From contig NZ_FQYW01000010.1 of NCBI RefSeq assembly GCF_900141865.1, positions 61,600 through 125,599 of the forward strand: a DNA stretch of 64,000 nt, read 5' to 3'. Numbering within the stretch: position 1 is the first letter of the stretch; the number at the start of each line of letters is the position of its first letter. Below the pieces are notes generated by a model. It was given only the letters and a program-made list of their open reading frames with translations. It had not been told where the DNA came from and made no database searches. This document shows, one piece after another, positions 1-8,417 of this stretch. A program made the position numbers and the translations under genes. The DNA comes from Anaerovibrio lipolyticus DSM 3074 (lineage in GTDB: Bacteria; Bacillota; Negativicutes; Selenomonadales; Selenomonadaceae).

Positions 1-955
1 TTTCAGTATGTTCAATCAATGAGCGACATACTACATCTGCCAAAACCAATAAAATTGCCCCCATTAATCCTGACATTGGAAGCAAAAAACGATGTTCAGT
101 GCCTATTGCGATTCTGGCAACATGAGGAACCAGCAAGCCAACAAATCCTATCATACCAGCCGAATAAACAATAAACCCAACCATCAATGAGCTTATTAAC
201 ATATATATCTGGCGATATTTTCTTATATCAATACCTAAAGTGATTGCTGTTTCATCCCCAAACAACATCATATCTAATACCCTATTCTGTATTACAAAAA
301 ATAGAATACCACAAATGATTATTGCAGAAACAACAGGTAAAGATAACCAATCAGCACCAGCAAAGCTTCCCATCAGCCAAAAGGTTATTGTTTGTATGCC
401 ATCTTTGTCTTGGGCAAAATACACAACAAAACTGGATAATGCCGAACATACCATACTTAGTGCCATACCTATCAGCAATAGCTTCACAGCATTTACTCCG
501 CCACCAATATTTGCCAACAACAATACAAGTACAGATACTCCCAAGGCTCCTAAAAACGCTGCAACACCAATGAAGTTACTAAAAACTCCACTGCCTAATC
601 CCAATAATATAGCCACCGTAGCCCCCAGAGATGCTCCTGAAGAAATACCCATTATATAAGGATCTGCTAAAGGATTTTTTATTATAGCCTGCATTACTAC
701 ACCACACACCGCCAATCCTGCACCTGCAATACATGCCAACAATACCCGCGGAATTCGTAATATCCAGATAATATCATGAAGAGGTCCCTGTCCAGGAGCA
801 TCTACTGATTTATCACTTATTATTCCATTTATCACGGTTTGCCAAATATCCTGTAAAGATAAGTCAACAGAGCCTAGCAATAAAGACAAAAAAAGTTCTA
901 CAACCAGTACCATTGCCAAGATGAAAATTAGAATATATTTTTTATTACAATTCAT
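1..955 (-). CDS. btuC: FecCD-family ABC transporter permease (cobalamin uptake), C-terminus cut by window edge
   Basis: Inner-membrane permease of a metal-chelate/cobalamin ABC importer. I translated it directly: it opens MNCNKKYILIFILAM at 955 and stays open to base 1, about 318 residues, so only some 15-20 residues of a typical 330-340 residue FecCD protein should be missing. It has many hydrophobic helices and the family signature NPLADP at residues 94-99, after a glycine-rich GAGLAVCG stretch. Its start overlaps the end of the binding-protein gene by 11 nt, indicating translational coupling in the operon receptor - binding lipoprotein - permease (ATPase presumably beyond the edge). Substrate is inferred from the cobalamin riboswitch ahead of the operon; a heme or siderophore permease would look similar. 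Confidence 0.88.
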   Translation of the reverse strand, partial: MNCNKKYILIFILAMVLVVELFLSLLLGSVDLSLQDIWQTVINGIISDKSVDAPGQGPLHDIIWILRIPRVLLACIAGAGLAVCGVVMQAIIKNPLADPYIMGISSGASLGATVAILLGLGSGVFSNFIGVAAFLGALGVSVLVLLLANIGGGVNAVKLLLIGMALSMVCSALSSFVVYFAQDKDGIQTITFWLMGSFAGADWLSLPVVSAIIICGILFFVIQNRVLDMMLFGDETAITLGIDIRKYRQIYMLISSLMVGFIVYSAGMIGFVGLLVPHVARIAIGTEHRFLLPMSGLMGAILLVLADVVCRSLIEHTE

Positions 956-1958
956 TCTTGCCTCCAAACAAATCAGGATAAAGGCCTGCCGCCATCAAAC
1001 ATATACCGTCATATGTTCTTGTGGCACTACCGTAAACCGAATACAATGGCAGATTATAAACCCGCTTATTTTTTATAGCTGAAATATCCTGCAATGCAGG
1101 CTTTGACAAAAAATCATATGTTATCTTATCTGCATTGGCATAATTAAATTCAGAATATACCATAAAAATCACATCAGGATTTGCTTCTATCATTTCTTCA
1201 TAACTGATAGTTTTTCCAGTCTGAATCAGCTCACCATTTACCTGCTGCAATATATCACCAGCCAAAGAATTAGAACCATAAACCATGTAATTATCTTTCA
1301 TCTGCTCAATAATTATGGTTCGGGGGTGATTATAATCTTTAGTTGCTTGTTGTACTGATGCAATTTTATTTTTCATTCCATTGACCAATTCAATGGCCTT
1401 CTGTTTTTTCCCAATTATTTTACCTATATCCAATATATAATTATATTCATCTTCAATAGTTCTTTCCTTTTTCCCAGGCATTGTATTGGCTGCATAATAT
1501 GTATTTATATTACGTCCGTGCCAAAAACTGGTCGGCTTTGTTGTTTTCTCAGAAAAGGTTGAGCTCCATGCCAATATAAAGTCAGGCTCAAGCATAAGGA
1601 TGTGTTCTGTATCAAGCAGCTGAAACTGTTTTATTGGTATTTTTTCATATTCATCCCTATATTCCGGCCTTAGGCAATCAGTGTAGGGCACACCTAAAGC
1701 CGCTACAATCTTATCTCCAGCTCCTAAGGCCAAGAGGGTTTCCACAGAGTTTTGCCATACAGCTACAATTCGATCCGGGGATTTTTTAAAATGTAATTCT
1801 ATAGGATGACCACCAGTAGCAAAATTATCTACAACAATTTCACCTTCTAAACCACCGATGGGATTTTCTGATTGTACATCAGAAGATGATCTGGCACATC
1901 CAGATAATAATATTGTCACAGATAACATTATTAATAATGATTTTATCCCCTTACTCAT
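945..1958 (-). CDS. btuF: Cobalamin/iron-chelate ABC transporter substrate-binding lipoprotein
   Basis: Periplasmic binding component that would capture cobalamin (or a related corrinoid) and hand it to the permease encoded immediately downstream. The 337-residue product starts with a lipoprotein signal peptide whose lipobox LLSGC places the lipidated cysteine at residue 21. The rest has the features of a class III (FecB/BtuF, PF01497) binding protein: an early segment DRIVAVWQNSVETLLALG followed by two lobes. A ribosome site AGGAGC lies 5 nt before the ATG. A 26-nt perfect hairpin (1974-1999) separates it from the receptor gene. Substrate assignment rests on the upstream riboswitch rather than on residues in the protein. 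Confidence 0.85.
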   Translation of the reverse strand: MSKGIKSLLIMLSVTILLSGCARSSSDVQSENPIGGLEGEIVVDNFATGGHPIELHFKKSPDRIVAVWQNSVETLLALGAGDKIVAALGVPYTDCLRPEYRDEYEKIPIKQFQLLDTEHILMLEPDFILAWSSTFSEKTTKPTSFWHGRNINTYYAANTMPGKKERTIEDEYNYILDIGKIIGKKQKAIELVNGMKNKIASVQQATKDYNHPRTIIIEQMKDNYMVYGSNSLAGDILQQVNGELIQTGKTISYEEMIEANPDVIFMVYSEFNYANADKITYDFLSKPALQDISAIKNKRVYNLPLYSVYGSATRTYDGICLMAAGLYPDLFGGKNEL

Positions 1959-1973
1959 TTTTTGCTCCTAAAT

Positions 1974-1999
1974 GTAAGGCGGCATCAAAGCCGCCTTAC
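1974..1999 (-). terminator. Intercistronic hairpin between receptor and binding-protein genes
   Basis: A perfect inverted repeat (GTAAGGCGGC / GCCGCCTTAC, 6-nt loop) lies between the receptor stop and the binding-protein ribosome site. It lacks a strong U-run on the transcribed side, so it may act as an RNA-stability or partial-attenuation element that lets receptor and ABC transporter be made in different amounts, rather than as a full terminator. Confidence 0.5.
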
Positions 2000-2012
2000 A
2001 CAATATAATTTC

Positions 2013-4178
2013 TTAGAATGAATATTTAACACCAAACATAAAGTTTCTGCCCATTTCTGGCAATGCTCCAGTGCTATAGCTTGCCAATGCCTTAGTTTCA
2101 TACGCAGCATTGGTAATATTATTTACATTTAAGTAAAGCTGTAAATCCTTGTTTAACCGATAGTTAAGAGCAAGATCCCACACATTAAAGCTGCCAGAAG
2201 TAAAATACCGTGTGTCATTACCGGAATAAATGCTACATGCCAAATCAGCAAACCACTTTTCCTTGTCGTAGGTTAAATGAAATCTATATACATTCCGTGG
2301 ACGGAACTTGTTGATCATCATATCATCAGTAGTCCCATCAGGGTTAATATGGGTATTTTTAGCATGATAGTTCTCATTTACCCAGCTATAGGTACCACTG
2401 AAAGACCAGTTATCGTCAAACTTATGGGTAAAGCCAAGATTCATTGATCGCTTCATACGGGAAGCATTTACTGCCTTGGTCTGCCATTTGCCGGTAGCCT
2501 CATTAAGAACACTATATCTGGCAATAGCATTGGTCATATCGGTAACTGCATAGTTAATTTCCACAGAATCCTTATCACTTAATCTTTTGCTTAAACCTAC
2601 ATTCCAGTTCCAGCCCTTTTCATCCTGCAGCTTATCGTACTCAGCCTGACGTGACAAATCAAAGGAGGTCACTGGCCTGAAAATTTGACTGGCAGATGCA
2701 TAAAGGTTGGTAGTACTGTCAAAATCATAGCTGTTATACAGGGAGAAGGTAAACTGATTACTGCTGCTAATCTTTGTTCCAGCATATTCACCTTCGCTAT
2801 AATAAGAATAATTTATACCAGGAGTAACCGTATACTTATGACTTACCTTGATTTTATCCTGGGCATATATATTCCACGACTTTCTGTCAGCTTCTTTATC
2901 TTCCCTGCCATCAGAATATTTATAGTAGCTGAAAGCATATCTGGCACCATAGGTCAGGCTGTTGTTACCAATATGATTTGCCAATTGTACAGCAATCCCC
3001 TTAGTCTCCTCGGTATCACGATGTGAATTTGCTGAATCCTTGGCTGCATCCCAAAATTCATTAAGATAAGTATATGGCACATTCCAAATAGAGGAATAAT
3101 CCACCATATTATACTTGGATGTATTACGGAAAATTCTCACATAGCTTTCAGCATTTTCATCTGTCTTATTAAATACATACTTTGCAGACATTCGTTGAGT
3201 TCTGACCTCATCATAGGAGCCTAACCAGGCATCATAAAGAAAAATATTTCTATAGCCGGGCACTTTACTGCTTAAACCAGTATATCTATGGGTTATCGGA
3301 TCAATAGCAGCCATTGTTCCGTTATAAAAAGAATTGATATTAGCATAATCTGGCGCCGTTATTGGATAGTAAGCCAATTCATAAACATTACTATAGTCTA
3401 AAGTCAGACTTTGCTTTGCATCAAAGTCCTTGGTGATGTGAAAGTTTATATTTTCATCAACGTACCCTGTATTATTAAACGTATAATCCTTGCCAGTAGC
3501 AGCATCATGATATTTGCTGTCGCCACGTCTATCTCTGGAAATGCCAAAGGAATAACGTATTGAACCATTCTGGGCAGAACCAGTGTGGGTAAATGCGGTC
3601 TTAAAATGATTAAAGGAGCCACCAGCTATCTCCAAGGTACTTCTTGGCTTATCAGTACCTCTTCTGGTGATTATATTAAGTACACCACCGGCTGCATCTG
3701 CACCATAAATAGCTGCACCGGTACCTTTAATTACTTCGATTTGCTCCACATCATTAATACCCGGCAATGTATGAAGATCCACCTTTGCCTTAGTCCCGGC
3801 AAAGGCACTGGCATCATTATCTACACGTACACCATCAACCAGAACAACAATTCCATTTTCACCATTTATTGATAATTCCGAGTTAAATGAAGAATATCCA
3901 TATTCTCCGCCCTTATACCCAGGAGTTGCAATTAATACACCTGGAACATTTTTGATGGCATCAGCAACAGAACTATAATTATGCTTTTCAATATCCTCAC
4001 GAGTAATTACATTAGTGTCCCCCTTTGTTGTATATGGATTTTCAATTATAGGGTTTTCTTTATCACCATATACAACCACATCCTCATCGATTGGTTCCTC
4101 AGCAAATACACTATTGGAGCATGTAACCAAACAACACGCAACAATTAATGATAAATACTTTTTCTTCTTACTACTCAT
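2013..4178 (-). CDS. btuB: TonB-dependent outer-membrane receptor, vitamin B12 (BtuB-like)
   Basis: Outer-membrane beta-barrel that imports a large ligand using TonB energy. The start chosen is MSSKKKKYLS at 4178 because GAGAAGGAG precedes it by about 6 nt; an in-frame ATG lies 6 codons earlier. Residues 1-27 form a signal peptide ending SVFA. A candidate TonB box DVVVYGD follows, then a plug domain with NVITREDIEKHNYSSVADAI and VKGTGAAIYGADAAGGVLNI, then a barrel ending in the usual aromatic GVKYSF. Length, 721 residues, is normal. A cobalamin riboswitch and promoter sit directly upstream, so cobalamin or a corrinoid is the likely ligand. The gene shows that this Firmicute-type genome comes from a diderm cell. 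Confidence 0.9.
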   Translation of the reverse strand: MSSKKKKYLSLIVACCLVTCSNSVFAEEPIDEDVVVYGDKENPIIENPYTTKGDTNVITREDIEKHNYSSVADAIKNVPGVLIATPGYKGGEYGYSSFNSELSINGENGIVVLVDGVRVDNDASAFAGTKAKVDLHTLPGINDVEQIEVIKGTGAAIYGADAAGGVLNIITRRGTDKPRSTLEIAGGSFNHFKTAFTHTGSAQNGSIRYSFGISRDRRGDSKYHDAATGKDYTFNNTGYVDENINFHITKDFDAKQSLTLDYSNVYELAYYPITAPDYANINSFYNGTMAAIDPITHRYTGLSSKVPGYRNIFLYDAWLGSYDEVRTQRMSAKYVFNKTDENAESYVRIFRNTSKYNMVDYSSIWNVPYTYLNEFWDAAKDSANSHRDTEETKGIAVQLANHIGNNSLTYGARYAFSYYKYSDGREDKEADRKSWNIYAQDKIKVSHKYTVTPGINYSYYSEGEYAGTKISSSNQFTFSLYNSYDFDSTTNLYASASQIFRPVTSFDLSRQAEYDKLQDEKGWNWNVGLSKRLSDKDSVEINYAVTDMTNAIARYSVLNEATGKWQTKAVNASRMKRSMNLGFTHKFDDNWSFSGTYSWVNENYHAKNTHINPDGTTDDMMINKFRPRNVYRFHLTYDKEKWFADLACSIYSGNDTRYFTSGSFNVWDLALNYRLNKDLQLYLNVNNITNAAYETKALASYSTGALPEMGRNFMFGVKYSF

Positions 4179-4354
4179 AACCTTCTCCTTCTCCACATAA
4201 AATAAAAAAAACGGTCATAGAATAATCCAGACCGCAAATCCCATAATAAACAAGAAAATAAAAAAACTTTTCAACCAATATGGAAGAAAAGACATATAAA
4301 ACACTGCTATTACTAACAGGATGATATAATCCCTTCCCATCGCTCGTAGGAAAA

Positions 4355-4520
4355 AACGGTGATTGTTAAACAGGCAGTTCTCCTGACTTGATTCATAGCT
4401 CTGCTATATACCTTCCCAGATTTCTCCAGTGGCTAAAGCTATAGCTTCGCTCCTCTTACAGTGGCGTGACCGTGCTGGACTTGACCAGCTTCTCTATTAA
4501 GCCTCACGGCACCTGTTCCT
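4355..4520 (-). ncRNA. Cobalamin riboswitch
   Basis: On the minus strand, in order: ACAGGTGCCGTGAGGC (from 4516 down), the GCCACTG core element (near 4466), a GGGAAGG element, and the classic B12 box AAGTCAGGAGAACTGCC (4372-4388 region). These are the conserved parts of the adenosylcobalamin-type riboswitch. It lies about 175 nt ahead of the receptor start and about 30 nt after a good promoter, so B12 binding should shut down the receptor-transporter operon. Exact helix borders were not folded. Confidence 0.93.
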
Positions 4521-4556
4521 AAATTATTAAATTTTGATTAAATACCAACAATATTT

Positions 4557-4584
4557 ATTATACATTTTTAGTTATAATTGTCAA
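4557..4584 (-). promoter_or_regulatory. Sigma-70-type promoter of the cobalamin-uptake operon
   Basis: On the minus strand TTGACA (4579-4584) and TATAAT (4557-4562) are separated by 16 bp. Both hexamers match the consensus exactly. Transcription would begin near 4550, just ahead of the riboswitch. The promoter is back-to-back with the repeat-bearing promoters of the XRE-DUF3990 unit. Confidence 0.8.
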
Positions 4585-4606
4585 ATCAAATTACTATAAG
4601 TTATAT

Positions 4607-4638
4607 ACTTAAACAAGTATCATCAAACTTGTTTAAGT
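4607..4638. repeat. Inverted operator-like palindrome
   Basis: ACTTAAACAAGT (4607-4618) and its exact reverse complement ACTTGTTTAAGT (4627-4638) form a 12-bp inverted repeat with an 8-bp spacer. The right arm recurs at the same place in each of the three 38-bp direct repeats that follow. A helix-turn-helix protein gene starts at 4754, so these are candidate operator half-sites for that repressor. Confidence 0.6.
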
Positions 4639-4738
4639 AATATGATATAAATAAGTTGGCCTAAACTTGTTTAAGTAATATGATATAAATAAGTTGACCT
4701 AAACTTGTTTAAGTAATATGATATAAGCAAGTTTAGGT
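4625..4738 (+). repeat. Three tandem 38-bp repeats carrying duplicated promoter and operator
   Basis: Units start at 4625, 4663 and 4701 with period 38 and are nearly identical; the last departs after ATATAAG. Each contains ACTTGTTTAAGT followed by TATGAT. Because each unit ends in TTGGCC or TTGACC, every junction builds a promoter: TTGGCC-17-TATGAT (4656-4684) and TTGACC-17-TATGAT (4694-4722), with the putative operator inside the spacer. The array therefore holds at least two stacked, repressible promoters firing toward the gene at 4754. Confidence 0.8.
4694..4722 (+). promoter_or_regulatory. Proximal promoter of the XRE-DUF3990 unit
   Basis: TTGACC (4694-4699), a 17-bp spacer and TATGAT (4717-4722). 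The spacer contains ACTTGTTTAAGT, so a protein bound there would block RNA polymerase. A related copy lies exactly 38 bp upstream at 4656-4684. A G-rich stretch (AGGTGGGGGGTGAG) ahead of the ATG at 4754 supplies the ribosome site. Confidence 0.65.
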
Positions 4739-4753
4739 GGGGGGTGAGATGAA

Positions 4754-5608
4754 ATGAAGTATAATTTTCCAGATGACTTAAAAGCAATCAGGGCAATATT
4801 AGGATTGACCCAGTCAGAGTTGGCATCACAAATAGGTATTGAACAAGTTACAATATCAAGAAATGAAATTGGCAAAACTACCCCTTCCGCCAAAATTCTG
4901 GAAACCATCTATGGCTATGCCTTTAAAAATAATATCAACTTAAATAAGCTGAAAGAAATGCTATGGCTTGATAACCTGTCTCCCAATCATAAACTTCTAT
5001 TTCATGGAGCCAAAAGTGAAATTGTAGGAAATATAGACCTTCAAAAAAGTCGTCGAAACAATGATTTTGGGCAAGGATTTTATACAGGTGAAAAATACGA
5101 ACAGGCCATATCCTTTATTTCAGGCTTTGATAAATCCTGTGTTTATCTGATAGATTTTTTTGATACAGGTCTGACACATAAACAATATAGCGTTGACCAG
5201 GAATGGATGATGACAATAGCCTACTATCGAGGGGCGTTAGATGAATATAAAAATCATCCCATAATAAAAAAGTTGGCTGAAGAATCAAGATTTTACGATT
5301 ATATCATTGCCCCTATAGCAGATAACAGGATGTTCCAGATAATAAATTCATTCATATACGGAGAAATAACTGATGAACAATGCAAGCATTGTCTTGCTGC
5401 AACCAATTTGGGATACCAGTATGTATTTCTTACCGAAAAATCACTAGGAAATTTAAAGCTAATTGAAAAATGTTATGTTTCAAACAATGAGCGAAATCAT
5501 TACAAAAACATACGGTCAGCCGATACCAAGCTTGGTGATGATAAAGTTAAATTAGCCCGAATAAAATACAGAGGCAAAGGGCATTATATTGATGAAATAC
5601 TTAAATAA
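4754..5608 (+). CDS. XRE-type HTH protein fused to a DUF3990 (ADP-ribosyltransferase-like) domain
   Basis: A 284-residue two-domain protein. Residues about 7-62 form a Cro/CI-type helix-turn-helix (LKAIRAILGLTQSELASQIG, then VTISRNEIGKTTPS). Residues about 80-280 match the DUF3990 pattern: HGAKSEI at 84-90 and DFGQGFY at 104-110, followed by EQAISF. From memory DUF3990 has the fold of ADP-ribosyltransferase toxins; this is family knowledge, not visible proof of activity. The partner gene at 5627 starts 18 nt downstream. Three operator-like repeats upstream suggest autorepression through the HTH. It may be a toxin-antitoxin-type or phage-defence unit in which one polypeptide both represses and poisons; an anti-repressor switch is an alternative. 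Confidence 0.75.
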   Translation: MKYNFPDDLKAIRAILGLTQSELASQIGIEQVTISRNEIGKTTPSAKILETIYGYAFKNNINLNKLKEMLWLDNLSPNHKLLFHGAKSEIVGNIDLQKSRRNNDFGQGFYTGEKYEQAISFISGFDKSCVYLIDFFDTGLTHKQYSVDQEWMMTIAYYRGALDEYKNHPIIKKLAEESRFYDYIIAPIADNRMFQIINSFIYGEITDEQCKHCLAATNLGYQYVFLTEKSLGNLKLIEKCYVSNNERNHYKNIRSADTKLGDDKVKLARIKYRGKGHYIDEILK

Positions 5609-5626
5609 TCAGGTGGTGATGATACC

Positions 5627-6121
5627 ATGAAGAAGATAGACAAAAGCGGACTTATATTATGTGAATTACAGGCTAAAACCTTTGAATTATCAGCTGAGTC
5701 CTTATCTATGAGTTCAGAGATTTTCATACGAAGATTTATGAACAGTCAAATATCCAAAGTTTTGGATAGTGGTGATATCTTGGAAACCAATATCCAGGCC
5801 AATGATTTATTGGAAAGAGTTGAGGAACAATATGGTCCATCCAATTACGGGAAAACAAAATTTTCTGCTGATGAATTATATTGGATAGGATATATTTACC
5901 GATACTTTTCCTACACATACGAGAAATCATCCCTACAGGTTTACAAAATCGTAAAACCTAAAGAACTTCGTCAATTATATTTACCATACCACACTATAGA
6001 TCCGGCTCAAGCCATTGAACGAATATTAGAAGCTCATAATCAAAAACTAGACGAAGATGAGGAAATATATAGACAGTTACAGATACTAAAAACAATACGA
6101 GAAAAAAGCGCAGACTACTAA
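5627..6121 (+). CDS. Hypothetical partner protein of the XRE-DUF3990 gene
   Basis: A 164-residue soluble protein with no signal peptide or membrane helix, mostly helical and charged. It begins MKKIDKSGLILCELQAKTFE and has a central aromatic segment ELYWIGYIYRYFSYTYEKSS, then KIVKPKELRQLYLPYHTIDP. I recall similar proteins of 150-170 residues beside DUF3990 genes, so it is probably the obligate partner (antitoxin or regulatory subunit), but I cannot name a family with certainty. It has its own ribosome site (GGTGGTGAT) 18 nt after the upstream gene and ends inside a terminator hairpin, which makes a compact two-gene unit. Confidence 0.65.
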   Translation: MKKIDKSGLILCELQAKTFELSAESLSMSSEIFIRRFMNSQISKVLDSGDILETNIQANDLLERVEEQYGPSNYGKTKFSADELYWIGYIYRYFSYTYEKSSLQVYKIVKPKELRQLYLPYHTIDPAQAIERILEAHNQKLDEDEEIYRQLQILKTIREKSADY

Positions 6122-6134
6122 AGCCTGCGCTTTT
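6103..6134. terminator. Bidirectional rho-independent terminator
   Basis: AAAAGCGCAG and CTGCGCTTTT pair around a loop that contains the stop codon of the 5627 gene. A- and T-rich flanks on both sides let it end the rightward DUF3990 unit and the leftward peptidase gene, which stops at 6145. Confidence 0.8.
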
Positions 6135-6144
6135 GTGTACCTTA

Positions 6145-8148
6145 TTAAACGTCAGTTGTAATTTCTCCATTTTTGATGGTAAACTGAACCATCTGTGAGA
6201 AAGAGCTGTCACCGGTAGGACTTACGAACTCGAAGAAATAGCCATAGAGTCCATCCCCTGTTTCAGCGTCATCAAATACAGGGTTACTGCCAATAGTAAA
6301 GGTTTCAGCCTCCACTGGAACATACTCATTTGTGTTAGAAGAAAGAGGCATAGCATAGTGAATAGTAGTAATGGTGTCACCTGCTTTTAGCTTCATAAAG
6401 TGACGATCACCCATACCATTATCATCTATACCCTTCCAGGCACCAATGATATGATATTTTTCATCGTTGTATGTATAGGAAACCTGCAAATTACATTCCA
6501 CACCATTTAACTTTATAGGAATGGAATAAATGTTATAATTATCCTCCTCTGTGGTGATTTCCACATACACAGGATGTCCATCCAGCATTGGCCATTTACC
6601 ATAGAAATTGTCCTTAAAAATACCACTGTCCCAATCACCGATTATATTGGAATCACTGCCAAGGGCCAACAAGATATCTTCTTTTTCATCAATATATACC
6701 AGCTGACAATGAACTGCTGAAAGCATATCCATCTGTTGCTCAGATAAAGAAACATAGGAAATACCCGCATTATCTATGTACACTGGAGTATCCTCCAGCT
6801 GGGATACATCACAAAGCTTTTGAGATGGCTGAGCTGGTAGAACAGGCACCGTTACGCTGCTCTGGTTACCCGCTAAAACTTCATCTGCTTCCTCCGGCCA
6901 TTCACCACTGAGCAAATAATAATACAAACATTTATGAGCAAAAGAAGCTGCGTCCTGGGCAACATAACTGGAATAATTATCCACATCACCATCATAAGGA
7001 TAGTAGCCGGATAATCCGCTTCCTCTCCGACGGTATTTGCCCTGAACCTTATATACAACTGCATTGTCAATAGAATTCATCAACTGTGGGGCTGTCCTCG
7101 GCATAATATGCTGAGCCCTATAGGCCAAATCACCAAGATCCACCATATTGGAATACCCCTGTTCCCTGGTGTTGCCGCCATAATTTTCTGCCCGCTGTGC
7201 ATCACGTCCAAAGTCGGAGAAAAATTTCTGAGGATTATTCTTGGCCTGAGTAAGTGCTTCTACACCAAAGGATTCATAAGCTGATTTTACAGCTGGAACC
7301 CTGGACAAATCGACTACGGAAAGAGTAGCTGTTTCCTCAGTACCATATTCCTCACAGCCAATCATATAGCTGTCACAAATAGACCTGCCCAAAGTAGCAC
7401 CATCCATGGCAGGATTTTGGGCAAGAGCCTCGACCCAACCAGTATAATTCCAACCATTACCAGGCTCAATTTCCTCAGAAGCTGTCATGTATCTGGATAT
7501 ACCATTAAGCATATTTGCCACATCGTAAGTACTCATCAAACAGGCATCAAATCCCACCAATTCAAACGGAGGAGTTCCTTGAGAAGTGCCATAGACATCT
7601 GTAAACGCATTCTGTATATCATTTAAATTAAGGGTATTATCGGTTCGTTCATCCACGCAAACACCGCCTGTGGTGCCGCCACCATGGTTCCAAAATACAA
7701 ATACCCTGTGATCAGCAGGAAAATTATCCTTGCCGAACTGCAAAAAATTCTGAAGGGTATTCTTGTCGCCCATATCAGCATCAGGTGCCAGCTCTAGCTC
7801 ATGCAAACCACTGGAATCATAGAGATAACGACCGATTACATTATTCCCCATAACATCATTTTGCCATTCATAGCTTCCTCCGGTCTGAAAAACAACCTTT
7901 ACATTTGGAGGAAGATTTACATCCAACAGCTCCTCTATATCGGTTGTGGCAGATCCATACTCTGTCTCCAGATCCGAGCCACAAATATACCAATACACCA
8001 CCCAGTTATCACTGGAATTATAAGCATAAGGATTAGCATAGGCCCGTTCATAAGAGCCATTGGACCCCAGTCCCGTCAATATGACGGCAACCATAATAAT
8101 CCACGAAACAAGGAATTTTCTAAAGTATCGCCAAATATCAACCTTCAT
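6145..8148 (-). CDS. Secreted clostripain-family (C11) cysteine peptidase
   Basis: Exported or membrane-anchored cysteine endopeptidase of the caspase-like clan CD. The start at 8148 (MKVDIWRYFRKFL) is preferred because GAGGTGG precedes it closely; an ATG seven codons upstream lacks such a site. Residues about 10-30 are a signal peptide or anchor. The catalytic dyad is visible: His155 in WNHGGG and Cys203 in GFDACLMS. The C-terminal half (beyond about residue 400) holds beta-rich sequence of unknown role. The protein has 667 residues, longer than minimal C11 enzymes. It is transcribed alone between two terminators. Clostripain cleaves after Arg or Lys; the specificity here is not evident. Confidence 0.85.
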   Translation of the reverse strand: MKVDIWRYFRKFLVSWIIMVAVILTGLGSNGSYERAYANPYAYNSSDNWVVYWYICGSDLETEYGSATTDIEELLDVNLPPNVKVVFQTGGSYEWQNDVMGNNVIGRYLYDSSGLHELELAPDADMGDKNTLQNFLQFGKDNFPADHRVFVFWNHGGGTTGGVCVDERTDNTLNLNDIQNAFTDVYGTSQGTPPFELVGFDACLMSTYDVANMLNGISRYMTASEEIEPGNGWNYTGWVEALAQNPAMDGATLGRSICDSYMIGCEEYGTEETATLSVVDLSRVPAVKSAYESFGVEALTQAKNNPQKFFSDFGRDAQRAENYGGNTREQGYSNMVDLGDLAYRAQHIMPRTAPQLMNSIDNAVVYKVQGKYRRRGSGLSGYYPYDGDVDNYSSYVAQDAASFAHKCLYYYLLSGEWPEEADEVLAGNQSSVTVPVLPAQPSQKLCDVSQLEDTPVYIDNAGISYVSLSEQQMDMLSAVHCQLVYIDEKEDILLALGSDSNIIGDWDSGIFKDNFYGKWPMLDGHPVYVEITTEEDNYNIYSIPIKLNGVECNLQVSYTYNDEKYHIIGAWKGIDDNGMGDRHFMKLKAGDTITTIHYAMPLSSNTNEYVPVEAETFTIGSNPVFDDAETGDGLYGYFFEFVSPTGDSSFSQMVQFTIKNGEITTDV

Positions 8149-8249
8149 TTTTCCACCTCGATTTTTCAATCCACTTACTAAAAATCTATATTAGTATTAT
8201 AACGCCATTGTTCAAATTTTTCTTCTTTAGAAGAAAAATCATCCAATTA

Positions 8250-8340
8250 GCGTTTCAACGAGCAGGGAGATATGCTCACCAGCTGTTGTAGTTTGTTTTC
8301 CCTCACCTAAAGAGGAAGGGGACATCTTAAAGCTCGTTAT
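8250..8340. repeat. Degenerate copy of a dispersed intergenic repeat
   Basis: A short stretch with CCCTCACCTAAAGAGGAAGGGGAC resembles the pairing module (CCTTCCCC..GGGGAAGG) of better-preserved copies at 16136, 37050 and 52841, flanked by AACGAGC / GCTCGTT inverted arms (8258-8264 and 8332-8338). It occupies the gap between the peptidase and the small exported protein. The copy is eroded and its borders are approximate. Confidence 0.35.
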
Positions 8341-8354
8341 ACGATAAAAATACA

Positions 8355-8388
8355 ATAAAAACACCCACCAGAAAATACTGGCAGGTGC
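8355..8388 (-). terminator. Terminator of the small exported-protein gene
   Basis: On the minus strand CACCTGCCAG and CTGGTGGGTG form a hairpin (8362-8387) followed by TTTTTATTG. It lies 30 nt beyond the stop codon of the gene at 8418. Confidence 0.75.
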
Positions 8389-8417
8389 TTAACTTAAAAT
8401 ATTAAGAAGGTTAAATT

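Noticed and set aside
4597..4740. CRISPR-like array
   Set aside because: The 38-bp units abut directly with no unique spacers and align with promoter elements; no cas genes are near.
4699..4908. Leftward 69-codon frame over the start of the XRE gene
   Set aside because: It lies antisense to a convincing helix-turn-helix domain and reads through the operator repeats without a ribosome site.
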